Positions 1-8,625 of a DNA stretch of 64,000 nucleotides are shown here, piece after piece. Positions within the stretch are counted from its first letter, which is position 1; each line of letters begins with the position of its first letter. The stretch is taken from the NCBI RefSeq assembly GCF_002845745.1, contig NZ_PIUM01000016.1:54467-118466 (forward strand), written 5' to 3'. Both the position numbers and the translations under genes were made by a program. This stretch comes from Telmatospirillum siberiense. Lineage in GTDB: Bacteria; Pseudomonadota; Alphaproteobacteria; Rhodospirillales; Magnetospirillaceae. The notes beneath the pieces were generated by a model. That model was not told the origin of the DNA. It was given only the letters and a program-made list of their open reading frames with translations, and made no database searches.

Positions 1-18
1 GCCATCGAACTCTTCCAT
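1..18 (-). CDS. 5' end of an unidentified minus-strand gene (partial)
   Basis: An ATG at 18-16 reads leftward off the window edge as M-E-E-F-D-G. It is preceded by a strong ribosome binding site, AAGGAGGAGG at 30-21. Only six codons are inside the window, so no function can be given. The gene is divergent from the GntR regulator at 228, which makes it a candidate target of that regulator. The call rests only on the Shine-Dalgarno sequence and its spacing. Confidence 0.5.
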
Positions 19-113
19 TTCCTCCTCCTTGATTTTTTTGACGGCGCTGCCGGCAGTTCCTGAAAAGACCTTCAGGAGTTGCAAAACGCACAGGACCGAA
101 AGGCGATAACCGC

Positions 114-173
114 TTTTTATCGATACTAGGCGGCTCGAATGTCATGTCAAATAGTAAGTGATTTTTATCGGTA
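114..173. promoter_or_regulatory. Direct repeats in the divergent promoter region of the GntR gene
   Basis: TTTTTATCGATA at 114-125 and TTTTTATCGGTA at 162-173 match at 11 of 12 positions, with starts 48 bp apart. They lie between the leftward partial gene (start at 18) and the GntR-type gene (start at 228). Position and repetition suggest operator half-sites for the adjacent regulator, but this is inference. No clear -35/-10 pair was identified. Confidence 0.35.
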
Positions 174-227
174 AGAGCCCATTCATGCTAAGCTGGCGGA
201 CGTCGGAACGGTCCCCGGAATTGTCGC

Positions 228-1127
228 ATGGCCAAGACGAGTTTCATCCAGAAGCGAACGATGAACGCCCTTCTCGATCTGTTTTCCAAGGGTCCGGTGT
301 CCCATGGTCATGCCTCGGAAAGCGAACTGGCCCGCCTCCTCGACGTCAGCCGCACCACGATCCACGCCGCTCTCGGAAATTTGGAAAAACAAGGGGCCAT
401 CATCCGCGGCGAGCGGCGGATCCACCTCGCCCATCCGCCAAAGGCGGACGATTATTTCAACGAAACCCAGATCATCAGCCCGCAGGAACGGATCGAACAG
501 GTCCTGATGGAACGCATGCGGCATGGCGACTGGGGACCGGGGCGGGAATTCTCCGAAACCGATCTGGCGCGCAGCAGCGGCGTCAGCACGGCGTCGGTCC
601 GCGAATTCCTGATCGGTTTCTCGCGTTTCCACCTGGTCGAGAAACGTCCGCGCGGCGGCTGGAAGCTGCTGGGACTGGAAATCGAATTTGCCGCCGAGGT
701 TGCCGACATGCGACAGATGCTGGAATTGGAGGCGATGAAACGGCTGGGACCGGCGGCCGACGACGCCTGGCACCGCACGGCCCACACGCTATTGCTCAGG
801 CATCGGACGCTGGCCGGTCAGATGACGCATCGCTACAAGGATTTCCGCCTTCTCGACCGCGAATTCCATGGCTGGATCCTGTCTCATCTGCAAAACAGAT
901 TCGCCATGGACTTCATGGATATCGTCTCCTTCGTCTTCTATTACCATTACAAGTGGAACGTCGACGACGAGCAGTTCTTCAACACGGCGGCCATCAGGGA
1001 ACATCTCGTCATCCTCGAAGCCCTGGCCGACCAGGATCTGGCCGCCGCCACCCGGGCCATGGGCGAGCATCTCTCCAACAGCCGGGTCAATCTCATCCGC
1101 TCGCTGGAGCCGGCAATCCCGGCGTGA
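228..1127 (+). CDS. GntR-family regulator with an extra N-terminal winged helix and FCD domain
   Basis: A 299-residue DNA-binding transcription factor. Residues about 8-68 form one winged-helix-like unit (ELARLLDVSRTTIHAALGNL). Residues about 82-147 form a second, typical GntR unit (SETDLARSSGVSTASVREFL). An all-helical FCD ligand-binding domain covers about 155-292, with likely metal or ligand residues D210, H214, H259 and H281. Standard FadR/FCD regulators are about 220-250 residues with a single winged helix, so the extra N-terminal unit is unusual. FCD proteins usually respond to small carboxylic acids, but the ligand here is unknown. The ATG at 228 is used, and the ribosome binding site is weak. 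The divergent partial gene at 1-18 and the direct repeats between them suggest local control. Confidence 0.85.
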   Translation: MAKTSFIQKRTMNALLDLFSKGPVSHGHASESELARLLDVSRTTIHAALGNLEKQGAIIRGERRIHLAHPPKADDYFNETQIISPQERIEQVLMERMRHGDWGPGREFSETDLARSSGVSTASVREFLIGFSRFHLVEKRPRGGWKLLGLEIEFAAEVADMRQMLELEAMKRLGPAADDAWHRTAHTLLLRHRTLAGQMTHRYKDFRLLDREFHGWILSHLQNRFAMDFMDIVSFVFYYHYKWNVDDEQFFNTAAIREHLVILEALADQDLAAATRAMGEHLSNSRVNLIRSLEPAIPA

Positions 1128-1486
1128 CCGCCGGCGCAAGCGATGATCCGCCATCGATTTCCCACAGACTTCCGGACCGTCCCGCCAAGTCTTCATGGCT
1201 GCCTCCCGCATAAGTGGGACCTGTCTTTCCGACATGGCGCTAAACTGCGGGGCTTTCCAATCCGCGCCGGCATGACGTCGGCCCGGGGCGGTAGCGGGAC
1301 CAAAATTTTGCCACAGAGTGACCGGAACCTACGCTTCGTCGCAGTCGCGACACCCTTCCCCCGACAAGGGCGGCCCACGTCCACCGACTTTCGAAGAATG
1401 GATCGCAATCAATTCCCCCGCAGCCCCGTCGTTGCCGTGACACCCGGTAAAGGTCCATCGTCCGCCACCGGTTCCGAGCCGGCCAG
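1128..1486. other. Intergenic stretch without a recognisable gene
   Basis: About 360 bp between the GntR gene and the GNAT gene. Short reading frames here have no ribosome binding site and no domain signature. The only local symmetry noticed is the 10-bp palindrome CAAAATTTTG at 1301-1310. The promoter for the downstream GNAT/ATP-grasp pair probably lies here, but no convincing -35/-10 was found. Confidence 0.5.
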
Positions 1487-2005
1487 ATGAGCCGTGCCCT
1501 GGCGATGAGGTCGTTGCCGGCGTTCGACGTCGGCGACGCCTTTCCTTTCACGCGAATCGACCGTCCCGTCATCCGCCGTGCCTCGGACCATGACCTGGAT
1601 GCGCTGGTGGCGCTGGAGAATGCCTGCTTCACCTCGAACAGGCTTTCACGACGCAGCTATCACGGGCTGCTGACGCGAGGGCACGCAACCGTGCTGATCG
1701 CCGAACAAAATGGCATCCCGCTTGGCGCGGCGGTGCTTCTGTTTCACCGAAACAGCGGCATTGCCCGTCTCTATTCCCTGGCCATCGCGCCCAGCGTCCG
1801 CAGCGGCGGCATGGGACGCCGTCTTTTGCATGCCGCCGAGACGGCGGCGCTCGACCGGGGACGGCGGATGATGCATCTGGAGGTCAGACTCGATAACGCC
1901 CCCGCCCGCCACCTCTACGAAAGCGAAGGCTTCCACGCGATCACCCGCTTGCCGGGCTACTACGCCGACGGCATGGGCGGCCTCAGGCTCGAACGCTCGC
2001 TGTGA
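1487..2005 (+). CDS. GNAT-family N-acetyltransferase (RimI-like)
   Basis: A 172-residue cytoplasmic acetyl-CoA-dependent transferase. The core begins near residue 27 (PVIRRASDHDLDALVALE). The acetyl-CoA-binding region is at about 95-125, with the beta-strand LYSLAIAP followed by the pyrophosphate loop R-S-G-G-M-G-R-R-L-L. The family's C-terminal part is present (NAPARHLYESEGF, then LPGYY). The gene lies 57 bp upstream of an RLAN-type ATP-grasp ligase in the same orientation. This GNAT/ATP-grasp association is known in proteobacteria and is thought to make or modify peptide-like compounds. The substrate is probably an amino group of a peptide or small molecule and cannot be fixed from sequence. 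Confidence 0.85.
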   Translation: MSRALAMRSLPAFDVGDAFPFTRIDRPVIRRASDHDLDALVALENACFTSNRLSRRSYHGLLTRGHATVLIAEQNGIPLGAAVLLFHRNSGIARLYSLAIAPSVRSGGMGRRLLHAAETAALDRGRRMMHLEVRLDNAPARHLYESEGFHAITRLPGYYADGMGGLRLERSL

Positions 2006-2062
2006 CCGGCCGCCCCATCATCATTTTCCCCTTCCCCGCTCGATCCGGAGCAAAGCCCCATC

Positions 2063-3541
2063 ATGCCCTCCCATCTCATCGTCGTCGATAAACGCAAGGA
2101 TTTCCGCTGGCCGGATCCGGGTGGACGCATCGTGACGGCCAATGATTATCTGGCCCAATCGAAAACGCTCCCGCACAGCCGGATCATCAACCTGTGCCGG
2201 GGTTACGGATATTTGAGCACCGGCTATTACGTCTCGCTGCTCGCCGAGGCGCGCGGCGACCGGGCCGTTCCCGATATCGCCGCCATGGCGGGCATGTACC
2301 GGCGCGAGGTCCATACGGATCACGACATGTTCGACCGGCCCCTGGCCCATATGCCGGATCTGTCGTGCCTGGAAAACGCCGTCAGTCTGCATGTGTATTT
2401 CGGCGAGGTGGAGGACCAGCGCTTCCATGAGTTGGCGCAACGGGCCTTCAAGCGGTTGCGATGCCCGCTGCTGCGGATCGATCTCGAGCGAACCGACGGC
2501 TGGCGGGTCGTCGATGTCCATACGCTCGATCTGCGCGACGTGCCGGCCGAGCAGGATGATTTTTTCCTGCACTGCCTCGATGTCTATGTCCAGCGGCGCT
2601 GGCAACGTCCGAAAATGACCTCGACGTCGCATTTCGATCTGGCGGTGCTGCGCGACCCCAACGATCCCCTGCCGCCCTCGAAACCGGAGACGCTGCGGCG
2701 GCTGGCCGAGGTCGGCCGCGCGATGGATGTGAATGTCGTCGAGATCGACCGCAAGGACTATCGGCGGCTGACGCAGTTCGATGCCCTCTTCATTCGCGAA
2801 ACCACCGCCGTTCCGCATCATAGCTTCCGTTTCGCCCGCAAGGCGGAACGGGAGGGCATGCCGGTGATCGACGATCCGACCTCGATCATCCGCTGCACCA
2901 ACAAGGTCTATCTTGAAGAGCTGCTGCGCGGTCATGGCGTGCCCACGCCCAACACGCGGTTTCTGACCCGCCGCAGCCGCGAGGGAATCGAGGACGCCTG
3001 CGCCTTCCCCGTCGTCGTCAAGATTCCCGACGGGGCCTTCAGCATCGGCGTCGAAAAAGCCGGCGACCGGCGACAATTGCACGACATCGCCGAGCGCATG
3101 CTCAAACATTCGGAAATCATCCTGCTGCAGGATTTCATCGCGACCGAATTCGATTGGCGCATCGGCGTTCTCGATGGCCAGCCCCTGTTCGCCGCGCGCT
3201 ATTTCATGTGCAAGCATCACTGGCAGATCCTGAAACATGACGCCGACGGAACGCATGCCGAAGGGGCGACCCAGGCCATCGCCCTCGCCGATGTTCCACC
3301 CAAGGTCCTTGATGTCGCCTTGCGGGCGGCGCGGCTGGTCGGACGCGGTCTTTACGGCGTCGACTTGAAAGAGACCGCGAACGGCGTCTTCGTCATGGAG
3401 GTCAACGACAATCCCAATATCGACATCGGCATGGAGGACGCGGTGATCGGCGATGAGCTTTATCGCTGCCTGCTCCGCTATTTCCTGCGCCGGGCCGAGG
3501 AAATGCGGCCGCGCTCCTTCGCCTTGAAGGCCGCATGCTGA
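2063..3541 (+). CDS. RimK-like ATP-grasp ligase with N-terminal RLAN domain
   Basis: A 492-residue soluble ligase. The N-terminal third (about 1-150, starting HLIVVDKRKDF with a GYGYLSTGYY segment) matches the RLAN domain that precedes some RimK-type ATP-grasp enzymes. The ATP-grasp core follows: an ATP-binding lysine region near VVVKIPDGAFSIGV (about 317-330), and a C-terminal metal-binding segment FVMEVNDNPNID (about 441-452) with the family's conserved E and N residues. Such enzymes form amide bonds, typically adding glutamate or another amino acid to a peptide or protein. It is probably transcribed with the GNAT gene. A GGAGCAAAG element precedes the ATG. A C39-like peptidase that often completes this cluster is not next to it. 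The substrate is unknown. Confidence 0.87.
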   Translation: MPSHLIVVDKRKDFRWPDPGGRIVTANDYLAQSKTLPHSRIINLCRGYGYLSTGYYVSLLAEARGDRAVPDIAAMAGMYRREVHTDHDMFDRPLAHMPDLSCLENAVSLHVYFGEVEDQRFHELAQRAFKRLRCPLLRIDLERTDGWRVVDVHTLDLRDVPAEQDDFFLHCLDVYVQRRWQRPKMTSTSHFDLAVLRDPNDPLPPSKPETLRRLAEVGRAMDVNVVEIDRKDYRRLTQFDALFIRETTAVPHHSFRFARKAEREGMPVIDDPTSIIRCTNKVYLEELLRGHGVPTPNTRFLTRRSREGIEDACAFPVVVKIPDGAFSIGVEKAGDRRQLHDIAERMLKHSEIILLQDFIATEFDWRIGVLDGQPLFAARYFMCKHHWQILKHDADGTHAEGATQAIALADVPPKVLDVALRAARLVGRGLYGVDLKETANGVFVMEVNDNPNIDIGMEDAVIGDELYRCLLRYFLRRAEEMRPRSFALKAAC

Positions 3542-3548
3542 TCGTTGT

Positions 3549-4712
3549 TCACCGCCCTGAACAGATGATCTGCACGGACATTTTCGTCGCCGCCTCCGCC
3601 AGATCGGCCGTGTTCTGGCGAACCGTCGCCGTTGCCCGCCCATAGGGGATCTTCAGCCGGTCGAGGAAGAGCGCCAATTCCGAAGCCTTGATGGCGAAAT
3701 TGACATTCTGCGGCAGATCCCCGGTCTGGCGCAGCACATTGGCGGCGTCGAGCTTGGAGACGACGACGCCGATCACATTGCCGGCGCCATCGAGCAACGG
3801 GCCGCCGGAATTGCCGCTTTGCACCGGCGCGGTCATCTGCAGCACATGCGGATCGTCGGCGACGCCGCGGGTGGCGCTCAAGATCCCCACCGTGACATTG
3901 CCCTCCGACGACAGAAGGCCGGGCAAGGGAAACCCGAAAGCCAGCACATCCTCGCCGACGCGAAGCGGCGGATCGAGACGCAGCTTGCCGTTCGCGGCCG
4001 GCGGGGCCGACATCTGTAAAACGGCCAGATCCACCCCGCCGTCGACACCGATGAGCTTGAGCGGCGCCTTGCCTGCGGTTTCAAGGCGCCCGCAGCCCGA
4101 CACCACATGCGCATTGGTCACCAGATGACCGCGATCATCGATGAAGAAACCGGTCCCCGCCTTGACCGCCCCCTCTCCCCGGGACCGGCCGGCCTGAGTC
4201 TCGGCGCGGGGCGCCGGCATGCCGGCCGGACCGGGCTGCGCCGACGGCGGCGGCACGGCCTTTCCCGACGGCGTCCCGCCGCCTTCCCTCGGAAGGGCGC
4301 CGAGGGTTTGCGCCAACATCCGCGCTTGGCCCGCCTCCTCCTGCCGTCCCAGCCGGCTGAGAACGGCGGCCTTCCCCGAATAGCAGAGGGCGGCTTTCGG
4401 CTGCCGGGTGATACAGCGGCCCAGAACGCCCAGCGCCTCCTCCTTGCGGCCGGCATGGCTGAGAGCCGCGGCGTAGCGGAAGGAAAGCCTGGCCCAATCC
4501 TCGTCCGCGATCTGGCAGCGCGAGAACAAGGTCGCGGCGAACCGGGCAGTGCCGGCGAGATCCCCGTTGCCATAGGCGAGATCGGTCGCGGAGACCAGCT
4601 GCTCGCATTCGCCGGCCCCATCCGTCTGCGCGGCACTTTCCCCCATCGGCGCCGCGAGGATCGCCAGCAGGACGAGCACGGCGGACAGGAACGAGGCTTT
4701 CATAATGGTCAT
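3549..4712 (-). CDS. Exported trypsin-like serine protease with N-terminal helical repeat region
   Basis: A 387-residue protein. The start at 4712 is preferred over longer in-frame starts because it begins a typical signal peptide (MTIMKASFLSAVLVLLAILA, cleavage near AAQ at 27-29) and has AAGGAC upstream. Residues about 35-140 form a helical TPR-like segment. A Pro/Ala/Gly linker runs from about 141 to 180. The S1C-type protease domain follows, with a complete triad: H202 (TNAHVV), D228 (GVDLAVL) and S302 (SGNSGGPL). No PDZ domain is seen, unlike DegP. A periplasmic protease is the likely role, and its substrate is unknown. The gene converges on the ATP-grasp gene with a 7-bp gap. Confidence 0.87.
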   Translation of the reverse strand: MTIMKASFLSAVLVLLAILAAPMGESAAQTDGAGECEQLVSATDLAYGNGDLAGTARFAATLFSRCQIADEDWARLSFRYAAALSHAGRKEEALGVLGRCITRQPKAALCYSGKAAVLSRLGRQEEAGQARMLAQTLGALPREGGGTPSGKAVPPPSAQPGPAGMPAPRAETQAGRSRGEGAVKAGTGFFIDDRGHLVTNAHVVSGCGRLETAGKAPLKLIGVDGGVDLAVLQMSAPPAANGKLRLDPPLRVGEDVLAFGFPLPGLLSSEGNVTVGILSATRGVADDPHVLQMTAPVQSGNSGGPLLDGAGNVIGVVVSKLDAANVLRQTGDLPQNVNFAIKASELALFLDRLKIPYGRATATVRQNTADLAEAATKMSVQIICSGR

Positions 4713-4849
4713 GGCCCTTGTCCTTATCAGAAAGCGGCGCCATCGGCATCTTTGAAGTCCGGGAACGAAGGCGATATCCTGTCCGGCGCCGGCCTTGAAC
4801 CCCGAAAACATTCCCGGCTCCGAAAGCCATAGTCGAGGATAAGCCCCCC

Positions 4850-6004
4850 ATGCACCGCGACAGCATCGCCATCCTGCGCGATCTGATAGCCTTTCCCACG
4901 GTCAGCCGCGACGGCAATCTGGATCTGATCGCCTATGCCGAGAAAGTCCTGGCCGATTGCGGCGCCAAAATCCTTCGCGTCCAGTCCGAAGACGGATGCA
5001 AGGCCAATCTGCATGCCGTGATCGGGCCGGAGGACCGTCCCGGCGTCATGCTGTCGGGTCATACCGACGTGGTGCCGGTGGACGGCCAGACCTGGAGCCA
5101 TGATCCCTTCACCCTGCGGGCCGGGGACGGACGGCTGTTCGGACGCGGAACGGCCGATATGAAAGGCTTCATCGCCTGCGTCCTGGCCCTGGCCGGCAAG
5201 ACCAGGGACAAGTCCCTGAAGGTGCCCCTTGTGGTCGCCTTATCCTATGACGAGGAAGTGGGTTGCCTGGGAGTCCGGCGGCTGCTGGACATGATGGAGA
5301 GCATGCCGGTCCGGCCCCGCTTCTGCATCGTCGGCGAACCGACCTCGCTGCAGGTGATCAGCGCCCACAAGGGCAAGACCGCCGCCCGCATCGAATGCCG
5401 GGGGGTGGAAGCCCATTCCAGCCTGCCGGGAAACGGATTGAACGCCATTCACCTGGCCTGCGACATGGTCGGCGGCCTGCGTCGGCTGCAAGCCGATATC
5501 CTGCGCGACGGCCATCGCGACGACGGCTATGAAGTGCCGCATACCACCGTCCATGTCGGGCGCATCCAGGGGGGAACGGCGCTCAACATCGTGCCCAACC
5601 TGTGCTGGCTGGATTTCGAGATACGCCATCTTCCCCAGGACGACATCGACGGCCTGATGGCCGCCGTACGGACCATCGCCGGACAAATCCGCGACGACGC
5701 CCGCAAGAATTTCCCCCAGGCCGATGTTCTGCTGAAACCGCTGTCGAGCTATCCGCCCCTGGATACCCCGGCCGACGCCGAAGTGGTCGCCTTCGTCAAA
5801 AGCCTTACCGGCGGCAACAGCACCGGCAAGATTTCCTTCGGAACCGAAGGCGGGCTTTACACCCGGCGGCTGGGCGTCCCCACCGTCGTCTGCGGCCCGG
5901 GCTCCATCGTCCAGGCCCACAAGCCCGACGAATATATCGACGAATCCCAGTTGGCGGCCTGCGACGCCATGATGGATCGCCTGCTGTCGCGCCTTACCGG
6001 CTGA
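4850..6004 (+). CDS. argE: Acetylornithine deacetylase (M20 family)
   Basis: A 384-residue zinc-dependent hydrolase, full length for ArgE, which removes the acetyl group of N2-acetylornithine in arginine synthesis. Metal and catalytic residues are visible: H71 and D73 (SGHTDVVPVDG), D103 (GRGTADMKG), the E135-E136 pair (YDEEVG) and E163 (VGEPTS). The dimerisation insert lies between about 180 and 290. C-terminal GTEGGLYTRRLGVP and GPGSIVQAHKPDEYI carry the last metal-binding histidine. ArgE, DapE and succinyl-diaminopimelate enzymes are close relatives. The ArgE call rests on overall similarity and the VQAHKPDEYI ending. The gene is divergent from the protease, and GAGGATAAG precedes the start. 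Confidence 0.85.
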   Translation: MHRDSIAILRDLIAFPTVSRDGNLDLIAYAEKVLADCGAKILRVQSEDGCKANLHAVIGPEDRPGVMLSGHTDVVPVDGQTWSHDPFTLRAGDGRLFGRGTADMKGFIACVLALAGKTRDKSLKVPLVVALSYDEEVGCLGVRRLLDMMESMPVRPRFCIVGEPTSLQVISAHKGKTAARIECRGVEAHSSLPGNGLNAIHLACDMVGGLRRLQADILRDGHRDDGYEVPHTTVHVGRIQGGTALNIVPNLCWLDFEIRHLPQDDIDGLMAAVRTIAGQIRDDARKNFPQADVLLKPLSSYPPLDTPADAEVVAFVKSLTGGNSTGKISFGTEGGLYTRRLGVPTVVCGPGSIVQAHKPDEYIDESQLAACDAMMDRLLSRLTG

Positions 6005-6107
6005 AGCCCGGCCCCGGGGAGCCTTTACCGGCGTTGGTGTCGGATCCCGGTCACATTTCCTCTCCTCGACCGGCGCCCGTCCGAACGGCTGGGCTGTGTC
6101 GCGTCCA

Positions 6108-7310
6108 TCATGCTTGGCCACGTCGCCCAAGGGCGGCATGGGACAAAAGGGCCGCGACGGCGAACCCCGCCCCGGTTACGGCAAGCCCCTGCCAGCCGAA
6201 GCGTTCGACCATCCACGCAGCAACCCCGGCGCCGCTCGCCCCGCCGAGGAAATAGCAGGTCATGAAGACGGTATTGAGCCGGCTGCGCGCCTCCGCCGAC
6301 AAGGCGTAGATGCGGCTTTGGTTGGAAACCAGCCCTGCGCGATTGCCGATATCGAGCAGCACCATGGCCAGCAGAAGCGGAAGGATGTGCCACTCGGCCC
6401 CGGCAACGCCGAGGAAGGCCGCGAGCACGGCGACACCACCCGCCGCCAATATGGGACGCGGGCCGAAGCGATCCACCGCCCGGCCGATGAAGGGCGACGC
6501 CACGAGACCGGCGATGCCGGCGAAGCCGAAAGCCCCGGCTGCATCCGGGCCGAAACCATAGGGGGGGCGGGCCACCAGCGCGGCGAGCGTGCCCCAGAGA
6601 GCGGAAAAAGCGGCGAACATCAGGAAGCCGGTGATGCAGGCGGCGCGCAGAACCGGCTGCTCGCGGACCAGCGTCCAGAGCGAAGCCAGGAGTGCCGGAT
6701 AGGCGGACACCGAACCGGTGCGCGAAAGCCGGGGCAGACGCAGGACGATGATCGCCATCAGCGCCGCGTCGATGCCGACCGCGATGAGGAACATCGTGCG
6801 CCAACCGGCATGAGCGCCGACGAATCCGCTCAAGGTCCGGGCGAACAGCAGGCCCGCCGACAATCCGCTGAGCAAAGCGCCGACGATCCGGCCGCGCGTC
6901 TCCGGCGGCGCCAGCCCCGAAATGGCGGGAATGACCACCTGTGCCGTCACCGCCGTCAGCCCCACCGCGATGCTCGCAACGGCGAGCATTGGAAAACTGG
7001 TCGAGACGGCGACCGCCAAAAGGCTCGCCATGTTAAGCATAAGCAGGGCTAGGATCAGCATCTTGCGGTCAAGCCGATCGCCCAGCGGCACGAAGAGAAA
7101 CAGTCCGCCCGCATAGCCCAGCTGCGTCAGCGTCGCGATCAGCCCGGCGTCGGTTGCGGAGCGACCGAAACTTGCGCCCATTTCGGGCAGAAGCGGCTGA
7201 TTGTAATAGAGGGTCGAGACGGCGAAAGCGCAGGCGGTCGCCATCAGGCAGACGGTGACCGGGGAAAGCGGATTGGCCGCCCGCCCCCCTGGAAATGAAA
7301 GGAGGGTCAT
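6108..7310 (-). CDS. MFS drug/metabolite exporter
   Basis: A 400-residue inner-membrane protein with 12 predicted transmembrane helices. It starts MTLLSFPGGRAANPLSPVTV at 7310, with AAAGGAGGG immediately upstream; longer in-frame starts would add a non-membrane tail. The first transmembrane loop carries a major-facilitator motif A-like segment (GDRLDRKMLI), and helix 4-5 has RGRIVGALLSG. The family exports drugs, sugars or amino acids by proton antiport, and the substrate is unknown. It is divergent from the LysR gene at 7416, which probably controls it. It resembles the second MFS gene at 13635-14891, which is arranged the same way. Confidence 0.88.
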   Translation of the reverse strand: MTLLSFPGGRAANPLSPVTVCLMATACAFAVSTLYYNQPLLPEMGASFGRSATDAGLIATLTQLGYAGGLFLFVPLGDRLDRKMLILALLMLNMASLLAVAVSTSFPMLAVASIAVGLTAVTAQVVIPAISGLAPPETRGRIVGALLSGLSAGLLFARTLSGFVGAHAGWRTMFLIAVGIDAALMAIIVLRLPRLSRTGSVSAYPALLASLWTLVREQPVLRAACITGFLMFAAFSALWGTLAALVARPPYGFGPDAAGAFGFAGIAGLVASPFIGRAVDRFGPRPILAAGGVAVLAAFLGVAGAEWHILPLLLAMVLLDIGNRAGLVSNQSRIYALSAEARSRLNTVFMTCYFLGGASGAGVAAWMVERFGWQGLAVTGAGFAVAALLSHAALGRRGQA

Positions 7311-7396
7311 GGCGCGGTCCTGGGTTCGGGTTCGGGTTCGGGCCGCAGGCTGAGCCGAAACGCGCCGGATGATAATTGCTCTTTGTCGCTTAATAT

Positions 7397-7415
7397 CTTT
7401 GCGTATTATGCAAAG
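7397..7415. promoter_or_regulatory. Palindromic operator directly before the LysR start codon
   Basis: CTTTGC at 7397-7402 and GCAAAG at 7410-7415 form a perfect inverted repeat around a 7-bp AT-rich centre. This gives a T-N11-A type LysR box. The repeat ends one base before the ATG at 7416 and covers the place where a ribosome binding site would be. It probably mediates autoregulation and control of the divergent MFS gene. Confidence 0.55.
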
Positions 7416-8306
7416 ATGGATTTCGCGCGTTACGCCACCCATCTGGAAACCTTCGTCGAGGTTACCCGCCTTGGCAGCTTTGCGGCCGCCGCCCGGCGAC
7501 GCGGGGTTGCCGTCTCCTCCATCGTCCGGCGGATCGACGCGCTGGAAGCCGATCTGCAAACACGGCTCTTCGTCCGCTCGACGCGCGCCCTGACGCTGAC
7601 CGATGCCGGCGAACGGCTACTCGTCCGCGCCCGGGATGTCATCGACCGCCTGATCGACGTCCGTTCCGAAATCGGCGCGCTCGACGAGACGCCCGGCGGA
7701 GTATTGCGGCTGAGTTGCCTGCCGACCTTCGGACGCCTTCATGTTCTTCCGGTGGTCGCCCAACTGCTCGAAACATGGCCGGGCCTGGCCATTGAACTCG
7801 ACCTCACCGAACGGTTGAGCGACCCGGCGACCGAGCGTTGCGACGCGGCGATCCGGATCGGCGCGCAACCGGACAGCGGGTTGATCGCCACGCGCATCGG
7901 CGCGCAGCGCTGGATCGTCTGCGCGTCACCCGATTATCTCGACCGGCATGGGCGCCCCGCGCATCTCGAAGACGTCGCCCGCCACCGGCGCATCGGAAAG
8001 GCGCGCGAGTTGCCCGGCCTCGGCTGGAGCCGGCTGCCGATCACCGGACTGGAGGACAAGGCCCGGGTTTTCCGCTGCGACGAGTTCGAGGCGCAAAGAC
8101 TTGCCGCGCGCGCCGGTCTCGGTCTGGCCATGTTGCCGAACTGGGTCGTCGGCGACGACATCGCCGGCGGACATCTCATTCATCTCTTCGATGAGCCGAA
8201 GGACGCGGCCGAACCGATCCATATCCTCCGCGCCCTGCCGGATGCACCGCCCAAGCTGCGCGTTTTTATTGCGGCGATGCGCGAGCATTTCGTTTTACTA
8301 CATTGA
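7416..8306 (+). CDS. LysR-family transcriptional regulator of the adjacent exporter
   Basis: A 296-residue regulator. The N-terminal winged helix is at about 5-65 (FVEVTRLGSFAAAARRRGVA, SSIVRRIDALEADL). A two-lobed periplasmic-binding-like effector domain runs from about 92 to the end. The ATG at 7416 was chosen because the protein then starts at the usual distance from the helix-turn-helix; a TTG at 7383 would add 11 residues. No good Shine-Dalgarno sequence precedes it, because the palindrome abuts the start. It is divergent from the MFS exporter, the classic LysR arrangement. The effector is unknown. Confidence 0.88.
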   Translation: MDFARYATHLETFVEVTRLGSFAAAARRRGVAVSSIVRRIDALEADLQTRLFVRSTRALTLTDAGERLLVRARDVIDRLIDVRSEIGALDETPGGVLRLSCLPTFGRLHVLPVVAQLLETWPGLAIELDLTERLSDPATERCDAAIRIGAQPDSGLIATRIGAQRWIVCASPDYLDRHGRPAHLEDVARHRRIGKARELPGLGWSRLPITGLEDKARVFRCDEFEAQRLAARAGLGLAMLPNWVVGDDIAGGHLIHLFDEPKDAAEPIHILRALPDAPPKLRVFIAAMREHFVLLH

Positions 8307-8363
8307 AAAGACAGAATTGTTCAATGCATCGAGTCAGGTGGAACAGGATCGCCCGGCGCTCCC

Positions 8364-8558
8364 TCACGCCCTTTGGCCAAGCGCCTTCTCGATCTTCTTA
8401 TCGGTCTTGTACTGGCTCAGGGCATATACGGCCCAAATTGTCGCGGGCAACCAGCCGATCAGCGTGATTTGCAAAAGCAGGCAGATCACTCCGGCAATAG
8501 GTCTCCCGATAGTAAAGAATGTCAGCCACGGCAGAATCAGAGCAATAATCAAACGCAT
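8364..8558 (-). CDS. Pmp3/YqaE-family small membrane protein
   Basis: A 64-residue peptide with two hydrophobic helices. The first covers about 2-33 and contains the FFTIGRPIAGVICLLLQ segment. The second covers about 34-48 (GWLPATIWAVYAL) and is followed by a charged tail ending KIEKALGQRA. This length and the GWLP-x-IWA-x-YAL signature are typical of Pmp3/YqaE (UPF0057) proteolipids, which modulate membrane potential and respond to salt or cold stress in other organisms. A purine-rich GGGAAGGGGA precedes the ATG. It converges on the LysR gene and appears to be monocistronic. Confidence 0.85.
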   Translation of the reverse strand: MRLIIALILPWLTFFTIGRPIAGVICLLLQITLIGWLPATIWAVYALSQYKTDKKIEKALGQRA

Positions 8559-8625
8559 ACTCTTTCCCCTTCCCTCTTTTACACGTGAGCGCCGACATGG
8601 GCGGCGAGTTCGTTCGTATCGATCC

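Noticed and set aside
2021..3643. A minus-strand open frame of 540 codons
   Set aside because: It is antisense to the ATP-grasp gene, whose domains are well defined.
3549..4811. Longer start for the serine protease at 4811
   Set aside because: It would place 33 arginine-rich residues before a typical signal peptide; the start at 4712 has a ribosome binding site.
6096..7052. A plus-strand open frame of 318 codons
   Set aside because: It is antisense to the MFS exporter, and the product would be a hydrophilic low-complexity chain.
7321..7345. Short tandem GGTTCG repeats upstream of the MFS gene
   Set aside because: There are only three to four units, with no link to a promoter or start. Probably chance or slippage.
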